From Aurantimonas sp. HBX-1 (GTDB taxonomy: Bacteria > Pseudomonadota > Alphaproteobacteria > Rhizobiales > Rhizobiaceae): a DNA stretch of 64,000 nucleotides. How positions within the stretch are numbered: position 1 is the stretch's first letter; each line of letters opens with the position of its first letter. The stretch is from NCBI RefSeq assembly GCF_021391535.1, contig NZ_CP090066.1, positions 633,501-697,500 of the forward strand, in the 5' to 3' direction. The notes below the pieces were generated by a model. That model did not search any database. It saw nothing but the letters and a program-made list of their open reading frames with translations, and had not been told where the DNA came from. Of the stretch, positions 54,440-62,201 are shown piece after piece. Made by a program: the position numbers and the translations under genes.

Positions 54440-54928
54440 TCAGGCGGCCTTCTTGTTCAGCTTGCCTTCGCCGAGCTTGCTGAGCGCCGCGTCGGTCTTC
54501 TTCTCCTCGTCGAGCGTCGCCTGCAGCGGCGCCATGGCGTCGGTGTGCTTCAGCGTCTGGGCCCAGGAGACGAGCGTGCCGTAGCGGGAGATCTCGTAGT
54601 GCTCGACCGCCTGGGCGGCGGCGAGCAGCGCGGCGTCGAGGGTCTCGGCGTCCTCGATCTCCTCCATCAGCTCCTCGGCTTCCTTGACGATGCCCTCGAT
54701 GGCCGGGCATTTCTCGGCCTTGGCCTTCTCGCCGAGCATCTCGAACACCTGCTCGAGGCGGGTCACCTGGCCCTTGGTCTCCTCGAGATGCTTGTCGAAG
54801 GCCTTCTTCAGCTCCGGGGAGGTGACCTTCTTCGACATCTTGGGCAGCGACTTCACGATGGTTTTCTCGGCATAGTAGACGTCCTGCAGCGTGTGCAGGA
54901 ACAGGTCGTCAAGTGTCTTGATAGCCAT
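54440..54928 (-). CDS. DUF892/YciE-YciF ferritin-like protein
   Basis: 162 residues, nearly all helical, with the start LDDLFLHTLQDVYYAEKTIV, then HLEETKGQVTRLEQVFEML, VEHYEISRYGTLVSWAQTL (Glu-His iron ligands ExxH and HxxE-like), typical of the ferritin-like YciE/YciF family. Probably forms a four-helix bundle di-iron protein of general stress response. The tail is lysine/alanine-rich (LGEGKLNKKAA). AGGAGGACC precedes the ATG at 54928. Monocistronic. Confidence 0.92.
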   Translation of the reverse strand: MAIKTLDDLFLHTLQDVYYAEKTIVKSLPKMSKKVTSPELKKAFDKHLEETKGQVTRLEQVFEMLGEKAKAEKCPAIEGIVKEAEELMEEIEDAETLDAALLAAAQAVEHYEISRYGTLVSWAQTLKHTDAMAPLQATLDEEKKTDAALSKLGEGKLNKKAA

Positions 54929-55081
54929 GGGTTGGTCCTCCTGGGACATCGTATGAGATGCCTCAGAACGGCGTGATCGCGGCAACGTTCCGCACTGAAT
55001 CGTTGTGCGGGTGTAAAGCCCCGGAACCCCGCCCGCATCGACGCCCTTGCCTTCCAGCCCCTGCTTGCCTAAAGCCTCGCC

Positions 55082-56638
55082 ATGACAGCCCATCCCGATA
55101 CCGTCCTCATCATCGACTTCGGCTCGCAGGTCACGCAGCTGATCGCCCGGCGCGTCCGCGAAGCCGGCGTCTATTCCGAGATCGTCCCCTTCCAGTCGGC
55201 CGAGGAAGGCTTCGCCCGGCTGAAGCCGAAGGCGGTGATTCTCTCCGGCTCGCCCGCCTCGACCGGCGACATCGACTCGCCGCGCGCGCCGCAGGCGGTG
55301 TTCGAAGCCGGCATCCCGGTGCTCGGCATCTGCTACGGCCAGATGACGATGTGCGTCCAGCTCGGCGGCCGCGCCGAAGCCTCGCCGCATCGCGAATATG
55401 GCCGGGCGTTTCTCGAGGTGGAGAAGAGCTGTGCCCTGTTCGAAGGCCTCTGGCCGGAGGGCACGCGCCACCAGGTCTGGATGAGCCATGGCGACCGGGT
55501 CATCGACATGCCGCCCGGCTTCGAGATCTTCGCCCGTTCGCCCGGCGCCCCCTATGCCGTGTTCGGCGACGAAAGCCGCCGGATGTACGGGCTGATGTTC
55601 CACCCGGAAGTGGTTCACACCACCGACGGAGCGAAGCTGATCGCCAATTTCGTCCACAATGTCGCGGGGCTGGCCGGCGACTGGACCATGGCCGCTTTCA
55701 AGGACCAGGCGATCGCCGAAATCCGCGCCAAGGTCGGCAGCGGGCGGGTGATCTGCGGGCTGTCCGGCGGCGTCGACTCTTCCGTTGCCGCGGTGCTGAT
55801 CCACGAGGCGATCGGCAAGCAGCTGACCTGCATCTTCGTCGACCACGGCCTGTTGCGGATGAACGAGGCCGAGGAAGTCGTCTCGATGTTCCGCGACCAC
55901 TACAATATCCCGCTCGTGCACGTTCAGGCGCAGGACCTGTTCATCGACGCGCTGGAAGGCGAGCTCGATCCCGAGGTCAAGCGCAAGACCATCGGACGGC
56001 TGTTCATCGAGACCTTCGAAGCCGAAGCCAAGAAGATCGGCGGCGCCGATTTCCTCGCCCAGGGCACGCTCTATCCGGACGTCATCGAGAGCGTTTCGTT
56101 CTCCGGCGGCCCGTCGGTGACGATCAAGTCGCACCACAATGTCGGCGGCCTGCCGGAACGCATGAACATGCAACTAGTCGAGCCGCTGCGCGAGTTGTTC
56201 AAGGACGAGGTCCGCATCCTCGGCCGCGAACTCGGCCTGCCCGACCACTTCGTCGGCCGCCAGCCCTTCCCGGGGCCAGGCCTTGCCATCCGCTGCCCGG
56301 GCGGCGTGACGCGCGAGAAGCTCGCCATCCTGCGCCAGGCCGACGCGATCTATCTCGACGAGATCCGCAAGGCCGGGCTCTACGACGCGATCTGGCAGGC
56401 CTTCGCCGTGCTGCTGCCGGTGCAGACCGTCGGCGTCATGGGCGACGGGCGCACCTACGAGTTCGTCTGCGCGTTGCGGGCCGTCACTTCCGTCGACGGC
56501 ATGACCGCAGACTTCTATTCCTTCGACATGGAATTCCTCGGCAACACCGCGACCCGCATCATCAACGAGGTCAAGGGCATCAACCGGGTGGTCTACGACG
56601 TGACCTCGAAGCCCCCCGGCACCATCGAGTGGGAGTGA
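55082..56638 (+). CDS. guaA: GMP synthase (glutamine-hydrolysing)
   Basis: 518 residues: N-terminal class I glutamine amidotransferase domain with LIIDFGSQVTQLIARRVREA, the nucleophile Cys84 in LGICYGQMT, and the catalytic HPEV pair; then the ATP pyrophosphatase domain with the P-loop SGGVDSS (228-234), and a C-terminal dimerisation domain ending in PPGTIEWE. It aminates XMP to GMP using glutamine and ATP. Preceded by 153 bp after the DUF892 start region; the purine partner guaB is upstream. Confidence 0.97.
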   Translation: MTAHPDTVLIIDFGSQVTQLIARRVREAGVYSEIVPFQSAEEGFARLKPKAVILSGSPASTGDIDSPRAPQAVFEAGIPVLGICYGQMTMCVQLGGRAEASPHREYGRAFLEVEKSCALFEGLWPEGTRHQVWMSHGDRVIDMPPGFEIFARSPGAPYAVFGDESRRMYGLMFHPEVVHTTDGAKLIANFVHNVAGLAGDWTMAAFKDQAIAEIRAKVGSGRVICGLSGGVDSSVAAVLIHEAIGKQLTCIFVDHGLLRMNEAEEVVSMFRDHYNIPLVHVQAQDLFIDALEGELDPEVKRKTIGRLFIETFEAEAKKIGGADFLAQGTLYPDVIESVSFSGGPSVTIKSHHNVGGLPERMNMQLVEPLRELFKDEVRILGRELGLPDHFVGRQPFPGPGLAIRCPGGVTREKLAILRQADAIYLDEIRKAGLYDAIWQAFAVLLPVQTVGVMGDGRTYEFVCALRAVTSVDGMTADFYSFDMEFLGNTATRIINEVKGINRVVYDVTSKPPGTIEWE

Positions 56639-57148
56639 TCCAGGCCGATCCAAAGTCCGCCGAATTCAGGCTGCGGTACGATCCTTCTCGCGCCTAGCGA
56701 CGTCGATCGGTAAGCATCGATCACGTCCGGCGGCCCTCGCTGACAGGCCTTACCTTCATCGGCTTTGGCACGAAGTCAAACTTCCGCCGCGAGTTCCGAC
56801 GGGTTACCGAATGACGCCTGGCGCCGACCGACCTTGATCGACCCGGCAGGGCGGAACCCCGCCCGTCCGCTGATGGAGCCCCGCAGAGGTGCAGCTGAGG
56901 CGGGGGGCAAAACGTCTTGACGTCGTAGCGATGGCTTTCAACGGTGCGCCGTGAGTCTACCCACGCGATCCTGCCCATCGTCTCGTCCTCAACAGACGAC
57001 AGGAGTCCGGGCCAGATCCGGGTGGAAAGCGGACCGTTTGATCTCGACGCAAGCCAGACCGTTGCGGACGCCCCTCGCGAGCCCGCTGGAGAGCTCGAAC
57101 ACCTGAGGGATCAGATTGGAAAGCTGTCCGCTTTGGCTCGTTGCCGAG
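56639..57148. other. Intergenic stretch without a recognised gene
   Basis: Frames on either strand (for example 56721-56978, minus) show GC-driven Arg/Ser/Pro composition and no family match. A few short inverted repeats are present around 56850-56910 (GCGGAACCCCGC-like), perhaps the 3' end of the guaA transcript, but no clear terminator. Confidence 0.3.
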
Positions 57149-57766
57149 TCATGCCGGACGCTCCTCCAGGCTGCCCTTGATCATGGAAGCAAAGACTCCG
57201 GCGGCTTCGGTCCTGTCGAGTTTGCCGCGCACCACAGCCGCCGAAAGCGCTTCGCCCGCACCGACGAGGCCGACGCAACGCCGCTGCAACTCCGGTGAAG
57301 ACAGAGCGGCGAACGGCGTCAGGACGGACACGAACATCTGGACGGAATTATCCAGCAGCTCCTGGAACACAACCGCCTTTTCCTCGCTGCCGGCGAGGGC
57401 AGCGCCGACGGCATGGAACTCGTCGGTCATGTCGGCCGCACAATCGATGTAGGCGGAGGCGAGCATGCCGGCCGTTTCCTCGAAGCCCCGCTTCTCCGTG
57501 GCCATGGCGTCGCGGAACGCATTCACCCGCTCCGTGTCGATCCATCGGTAGAGTTCGATGAGCAGGCCCGACCTTGTGCCGAAGTGATCGTAGGCGACCG
57601 GCTTGGAGACGCCTGCGGAGGCGGCGAGATGACCCAGCGTCAGTCGATCCGCTCCCTCCGTCCGGACAATGCGGAGCGCCGTGTCGAGTAGCTGGCGTCG
57701 CCGCCCGGCCTTCGACAGCCTGCGAACAATCTTCTCCCCTTTTCCCGTTGCCATCGCGCTCGTCAT
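57149..57766 (-). CDS. TetR/AcrR-family transcriptional regulator
   Basis: 205 residues: N-terminal TetR HTH (RRQLLDTALRIVRTEGADRL, TLGHLAASAGVSKPVAYDHF), then a helical ligand-binding domain (FVSVLTPFAALSSPELQRRC). The ATG at 57766 is preferred, with TTGGGGC upstream; GTG at 57784 or ATG at 57754 are alternatives. Divergent from the NAD(P)-binding protein gene, with two CCTAC-N5-GTAGG palindromes between the genes, so local autoregulation and repression of the operon are expected. Confidence 0.9.
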   Translation of the reverse strand: MTSAMATGKGEKIVRRLSKAGRRRQLLDTALRIVRTEGADRLTLGHLAASAGVSKPVAYDHFGTRSGLLIELYRWIDTERVNAFRDAMATEKRGFEETAGMLASAYIDCAADMTDEFHAVGAALAGSEEKAVVFQELLDNSVQMFVSVLTPFAALSSPELQRRCVGLVGAGEALSAAVVRGKLDRTEAAGVFASMIKGSLEERPA

Positions 57767-57784
57767 CCGGTGCCCCAATTGCAC

Positions 57785-57830
57785 AACCTACCAAGAGTAG
57801 GTTAGGCATGTCTCGCCTACCTTTCGTAGG
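57785..57830. promoter_or_regulatory. Tandem TetR operator: two CCTAC-N5-GTAGG palindromes
   Basis: Operator 1: AACCTAC (57785-57791) and GTAGGTT (57797-57803), 5-bp spacer. Operator 2: CCTAC (57816-57820) and GTAGG (57826-57830), same spacer. Centres are 29 bp apart, close to three helical turns, so both face the same side of the DNA. Confidence 0.75.
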
Positions 57831-57856
57831 TTATATGTCGGGAAAGGAAAATTGCC

Positions 57857-58864
57857 ATGTCACCGGATCCGATCCTTCTGATGGGAGGCTACGGCGCGAT
57901 CGGACGCCTGACCGCCCGCGAGTTGCGGTCCCTCCACCCGGATCTCCCGCTGCTGATCGGCGGGCGTGACCTTGCCAAGGGCTGGGAAGCGGCTGCCGAG
58001 CTGGGAAAGGCGGAGGGCGTCGTTCTCGACCCGACCGCCGACGATCTCGGCCTCGGCGAGCGCCCGGTTCGCGCCGTCGCCGTCTTCTATTCGGACGACC
58101 GCCTCGCCGGTCTAGGGTTCGCGTTGGCGCGGGGCGTGCCGCATCTCAGCATTTCCTCGGGCATCTACGAGATTGCCCCCGAGGTCGCGAGCTTCATGCT
58201 CAAGCCGACCGCGGCACCCATCGTTCTCGGCTACGAGTGGCTGGTCGGTGCGACGACCGTTGCGACCTTCGAAGCGGCCAAAGCCTACGGGCGGATCGAC
58301 GACATCGTCATCGGCGCGCTCGTCGACGAAGAGGATGGCGGCGGCCCCGCCGTGGCCGAGGACTTCGAACGCCTGCACAGGATGATGCCGGCCGCGCTCA
58401 CGCGCCGTGACGGCGCCTATATCTGGCGTAGCGAAGACGATGCCGTGACTGCGTTCCACGCCATCGACGGCACGCGGATGAAAGCCTCCGGCTTCTCGTC
58501 CATCGACGTCGTCGGCCTGGCGGCCGCGACCGGCGCGCCCAACGTCCAGTTCAACCTCGCGACCGGCGTCAATTCCAGCCGCCGCCGCGGCGAAGCGAAG
58601 TCGACGGAGATCGTCATCGAACTCAGTGGACAGGATCACGCAGGCCAGGCGCTCCGCACCCGCCATGCGGTCTTCCATCCACAAGGCGCGGCACCGCTGA
58701 CGGCGCTGGGCGTCTCGATGCTCATCGAGCGACTGACGGGGCTCGACGGCAATCCCCCGACACCGGCCGGATTGTATTTTCCCTTCCAGGTGCTCGACCC
58801 GTCTGCCTACCTCTCGAAGCTGAAGGCGGCGGGTGGCGATCTTCTGGCGTTGGAGGTGCGTTGA
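57857..58864 (+). CDS. NAD(P)-binding protein related to saccharopine dehydrogenase-like oxidoreductases
   Basis: 335 residues with an N-terminal Rossmann start (ILLMGGYGAIGRLTARELRS, LLIGGRDLAKGWEAAAELG) and a C-terminal substrate-like part without a clear motif (IVLGYEWLVGATTVATFEAA, TPAGLYFPFQVLDPSAYLSK). It resembles the saccharopine-dehydrogenase-like reductases that modify lipids or other substrates. AAGGAAAAT precedes the ATG. The stop overlaps the ATG of the hydrolase gene by one base (TGATG). It probably acts with the hydrolase under TetR control; the reaction is unknown. Confidence 0.75.
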   Translation: MSPDPILLMGGYGAIGRLTARELRSLHPDLPLLIGGRDLAKGWEAAAELGKAEGVVLDPTADDLGLGERPVRAVAVFYSDDRLAGLGFALARGVPHLSISSGIYEIAPEVASFMLKPTAAPIVLGYEWLVGATTVATFEAAKAYGRIDDIVIGALVDEEDGGGPAVAEDFERLHRMMPAALTRRDGAYIWRSEDDAVTAFHAIDGTRMKASGFSSIDVVGLAAATGAPNVQFNLATGVNSSRRRGEAKSTEIVIELSGQDHAGQALRTRHAVFHPQGAAPLTALGVSMLIERLTGLDGNPPTPAGLYFPFQVLDPSAYLSKLKAAGGDLLALEVR

Positions 58865-59996
58865 TGGATACGCCTATCGCTTCGGCCGCTTCCGCGCTTT
58901 CTCGCAGAGCCCTTCTCGTCGGCGCAGGCGCTGCCGTAGCTGCCTCCGTCATGCCGGCTTTCGGGCAGACGGCCGTCATGCCGCCCGTCCGCTTCATCGA
59001 AACCAATGGTATCAGAATGGCCGTCCACGAGGCGGGCTCTGGACCGGCCGTCGTCCTGCTGCACGGTTTCCCGGGACTGGCCTTCACCTGGCGCGACCAG
59101 ATCCCGGCGCTGGTGGCAGCCGGCTACCGCGTCATCGTTCCCGATCTGCGCGGCTACGGTCTCACCGACGCGCCGCCCCGCGTGGAAGACTATGACATCG
59201 CCCATCTGACCGGTGACCTCTTCGGCCTCCTGGATGCCCTCGGGATCGAGAAGGCGGTGTTCATGGGGCACGACTGGGGCGGGCTGCTGGCCTGGCAGAT
59301 GCCTCTGCTCCACGAGGCGCGCGTGATGGGCGTCATCGGGGTCAACACGCCGTTCATCCCGCACTGGATGCTCTGGCTCCATCCGGATCTCGTCAATGCC
59401 GCCATGCCCGCAGGCCGGACCTTCGTCGCCAACCCGCGGGTCGATCCGATCACACAGATGCGGAACGTCTACAGCCCGGACATGTACGTCCTTCTTTTCC
59501 AGGACGGGCATGTGGCGGACAGGGCGATGGACCGCGATCCCCGTCGGACCATCCGGAACGCGTACCGCAAGGACCTCATGCCGTCCGCAGAGTGGGGTTC
59601 CATGCCGGCGGAAGTCGCCAACATGGAGTACTATGGAAAGCCCATCCCCGATCCACTTCCCGGCAAGGACGTGCTGAACGCCGGCGAACTGACTTCTACG
59701 CCCAGCGCTTCGAGCGCACGGGCTTTACGCCGGCCATCAACTGGTATCGCAACCTGTCGCGCAACTGGAAGGCCGGGCTCGACGTCGACCAGACTGTCCG
59801 CGTCCCGTCGATGATGGTCTCGGGCGAACACGACGTCGTCCTGCGGCCGAGCATGGCGGAAGGCATGGACGCCTATGTGACCGATCTCGAGCGACATGTC
59901 GTGCCTGATTGCTGGCACTGGACGCCCGAGGAGCGCCCGGACGAGTTGAACCGCCTGGCCATCTCCTGGCTGCGACGCCGCTTTCCCCCCGGCTGA
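58864..59996 (+). pseudogene. Tat-exported epoxide hydrolase-like alpha/beta hydrolase, frameshifted
   Basis: The start at 58864 shows a Tat-like signal (SRRALLVGAGAAVAASVM). The alpha/beta hydrolase core follows: VVLLHGFPGLAFTWRDQIPA, GYGLTDAP and the nucleophile elbow MGHDWGGLLAWQM. Near 59695 (LNAGEL) one base appears missing; the sense continues in another frame with DFYAQRFERTGFTPAINWYR, MMVSGEHDVVLRPSM and VPDCWHWTPEERPDELN, which holds the catalytic His. In the frame as it stands the protein ends at 59814 without the acid and His. Nonfunctional unless this is a sequencing error. Confidence 0.8.
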
Positions 59997-60109
59997 TGAT
60001 GCGCGTCGACGAAACGGAGCCTGTCTTCGGGGTAATCAGCGGCTCTCAAGTGACGTGCACTGTGCGGTGAGTGGCCGTGGAGACGGTTGGGGCGTAGCAA
60101 CCTGCGGCA

Positions 60110-60535
60110 TTACCGTTCATCAAGCTTCTGCCATCGCTGCACGTACGGGCAATATATTGAAAATATGCACGTTCTTACCTCGAGAGCCTCTCCTTTTACG
60201 GTGAGAATCCCGTCATAATTCTCGTCATTCGTGTGGTCTATTAATATCCCTCTATGCTCCGGACCTGTATTGGAGACCTTAGCGATTATAGTACCTGCTT
60301 CTCGCCCTGATGTTATCGAAGCGCAGATCCGATCATCGCATTCCGCTACGTGAATGAGGGTGCCGGTATCGGTGAGCCAGTAGCCAAGAATCCCGATGTG
60401 CGACTCGGCGCGGCCCGGTGCTTCGGAAGCGAGCAGTATTGAGGCGATAATAACAGCTGAGTGTATGTGCTTAATAATCACCAGCACTGATCCTGTATGC
60501 GAGATCGCTCGTCGTTTGCGAGCCATCAGTTTCAT
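60110..60535 (-). CDS. Small exported DUF2147-like protein
   Basis: 141 residues from ATG 60535: a hydrophobic signal (SAVIIASILLASEAPGRA) then GILGYWLTDTGTLIHVAECD, DRICASITSGRE, ENYDGILTVKGE and CIFSIYCPYVQRWQKLDER, resembling DUF2147 (GxWxT...C...LCG). Four cysteines could form disulfides. The base composition is clearly poorer in G+C than the neighbouring genes, suggesting later acquisition. No good ribosome site was seen; ATG 60526 is an alternative. Function unknown. Confidence 0.6.
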   Translation of the reverse strand: MKLMARKRRAISHTGSVLVIIKHIHSAVIIASILLASEAPGRAESHIGILGYWLTDTGTLIHVAECDDRICASITSGREAGTIIAKVSNTGPEHRGILIDHTNDENYDGILTVKGEALEVRTCIFSIYCPYVQRWQKLDER

Positions 60536-60738
60536 AGAGATCAGGCGCGGTGAATTTCTATTTGTTAAAAGTTGTTAAGCGAACCGTCTTGTATCCGATC
60601 GACGCTTTGCATCGAACACGGATCTGTTGGCGGGCGGGTCCCTTGTATCGCGGTGGTCTACCTCAGGCGCCGGACTGACGTCCGACCCGGAAAAGGGGCG
60701 GTAGAGCTGTAACATAAGTTAACTGTTCATCATCCCCA

Positions 60739-60754
60739 CCCGGAGTTCTCCGGG
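60739..60754 (+). promoter_or_regulatory. Leader hairpin upstream of the RND operon
   Basis: CCCGGA (60739-60744) pairs with TCCGGG (60749-60754) around loop GTTC; AGAGCT (60703-60708) and AGCTCT (60757-60762) frame it as a larger outer stem. It might be a 5'-UTR structure influencing the downstream efflux genes. Weak evidence. Confidence 0.35.
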
Positions 60755-60821
60755 GTAGCTCTGTGGTTCTCGGAGCCGCCGCCATGTGTTGCGCGCGGCT
60801 CCGTCGTCCTCGGAGTTCACC

Positions 60822-62201
60822 ATGCACCCAGTCTCATTTAGCCTCGATTTTGGGGACGATCGGTCCCGGGATGCCCGGAGGAGGGCGCCTCGGAAGCGAG
60901 CTGCCGGGCTGGAGCGTCAGCGGCATCCGAAGGGTCTGCGGGTTCCAAGTTCGATCATCGTGTCCTGGCTCATGCTGTGCCGCCGTGCAGCCGTATGCGT
61001 CGGGCCCTCACGTCCAATAAGGGCGACCTTCCTGGTGCTCGCGTCGCTCGTCGGTTGCACGGTTGCCATGGCTGAGGAACGCCCGCCCGCCGTCAGCGTC
61101 GTGACGGCGCGCGCGAGCGTCATGACCGACCGCGTCCGCGTCGTCGGCTCGCTGGTGGCGCGCGAGGAAAGCGTCGTGAAGGTGGATCTTGCCGATTTGC
61201 GCATAGTCCACGTCGAGGCAGAGGCGGGCGACATCGTGCAGCGGGGCGACGTACTGGCCCGGCTCGATGCGACGCTGATCAATATCGAGCAGAGTGCCAA
61301 CGCTGCCCGTCTGGACCGTGCCGACGCGGTGATCAAACAGGTGGAAAGCCAGATCGAGGACGCCGCCCTGGCGCATGTACAGGCCCGTGCGGACATGGAG
61401 CGGAGCAAGGAGCTGGGCGCCAAGGGCTTCGCCGCGGACGAGACGCTCGAACTGCGTCAGACCACGCTGAAGCGGGCGGCTTCGGCGCTGGCGCTTGCAA
61501 AGCAATCGCTCTGGGTGGCGCTGGCGGATCGCCGGGTGATCGTCGCCGAAGGCCAGGAGATCGCAGCCCGGCTGGCGCGCACGGTGATAAAGGCGCCGAC
61601 CGACGGCCGCATCCTGCGGCGGGCTGCCAAGTTGGGGGCGCTCACGTCCGCCAGCGGAGAGCCGCTGTTCGTGATCGCCGAGAACGGCGAGATCGAGCTC
61701 GATGCGGAGATTCCGGAAGCCGATTTCGCCCGGCTGGCGGTGGGCCAGGCAGCGGGCATCGTGGTGCTCGGCCGCGACACGCCGCTCGAAGGCCGCGTAC
61801 GTTTGCTGGCGCCGGAGTTAAAGGCGGGCAGCCGTCTCGGTCGCGCCCGCATCAGCCTGCCGCAGGCCGGCAATCTCAGCGTCGGTGCCTTTGCGCGCGG
61901 CGAGGTGGACGTCGAGCGCCGCGGCGGCGTGTTCTTGCCGGCGACGGCGCTGAGCGATCGGGAGGGCGAGGTCACCGCACAGGTCGTCGAGAACGGAATC
62001 GTGGCAGTCCGTATCCTGGAAACCGGCCTTCGGATCGCCGGCCTCGTCGAAATCCGTTCGGGGGTAGAGGCGGGCGAGACAGTCGTGCTGCGCGCCGGGA
62101 ACTTCCTCGTCGAAGGCGATCATGTGACCCCTGTCGTCGTGGACTATCCGACGGCGATATCGTCCGAACGACCCATCCTGACGTCGGACGCTGCACAATG
62201 A
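60822..62201 (+). CDS. RND efflux periplasmic adaptor (membrane fusion protein)
   Basis: From ATG 60822 (CGGAG upstream) 459 residues. The real mature start may be near residue ~50, since the hydrophobic signal-like MLCRRAAVCVGPSRPIRATF, LVLASLVGCTVAMA begins at 60972, giving an alternative start. The adaptor signatures follow: VRVVGSLVAREESVVKVDLA, the lipoyl-like VEAEAGDIVQRGDVLARLD, an alpha-hairpin rich in AxxxL (NAARLDRADAVIKQVESQIE), the second lipoyl half VIKAPTDGRILRRAAKLGAL, and the beta-barrel IPEADFARLAVGQAAGIVV. It connects the RND pump to an outer-membrane channel. Overlaps the pump gene by 4 bp. Confidence 0.9.
   Translation: MHPVSFSLDFGDDRSRDARRRAPRKRAAGLERQRHPKGLRVPSSIIVSWLMLCRRAAVCVGPSRPIRATFLVLASLVGCTVAMAEERPPAVSVVTARASVMTDRVRVVGSLVAREESVVKVDLADLRIVHVEAEAGDIVQRGDVLARLDATLINIEQSANAARLDRADAVIKQVESQIEDAALAHVQARADMERSKELGAKGFAADETLELRQTTLKRAASALALAKQSLWVALADRRVIVAEGQEIAARLARTVIKAPTDGRILRRAAKLGALTSASGEPLFVIAENGEIELDAEIPEADFARLAVGQAAGIVVLGRDTPLEGRVRLLAPELKAGSRLGRARISLPQAGNLSVGAFARGEVDVERRGGVFLPATALSDREGEVTAQVVENGIVAVRILETGLRIAGLVEIRSGVEAGETVVLRAGNFLVEGDHVTPVVVDYPTAISSERPILTSDAAQ

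Noticed and set aside
56721..56978. 85-codon minus-strand frame after guaA
   Set aside because: Arg/Ser-rich composition, no ribosome site, no recognised domain.
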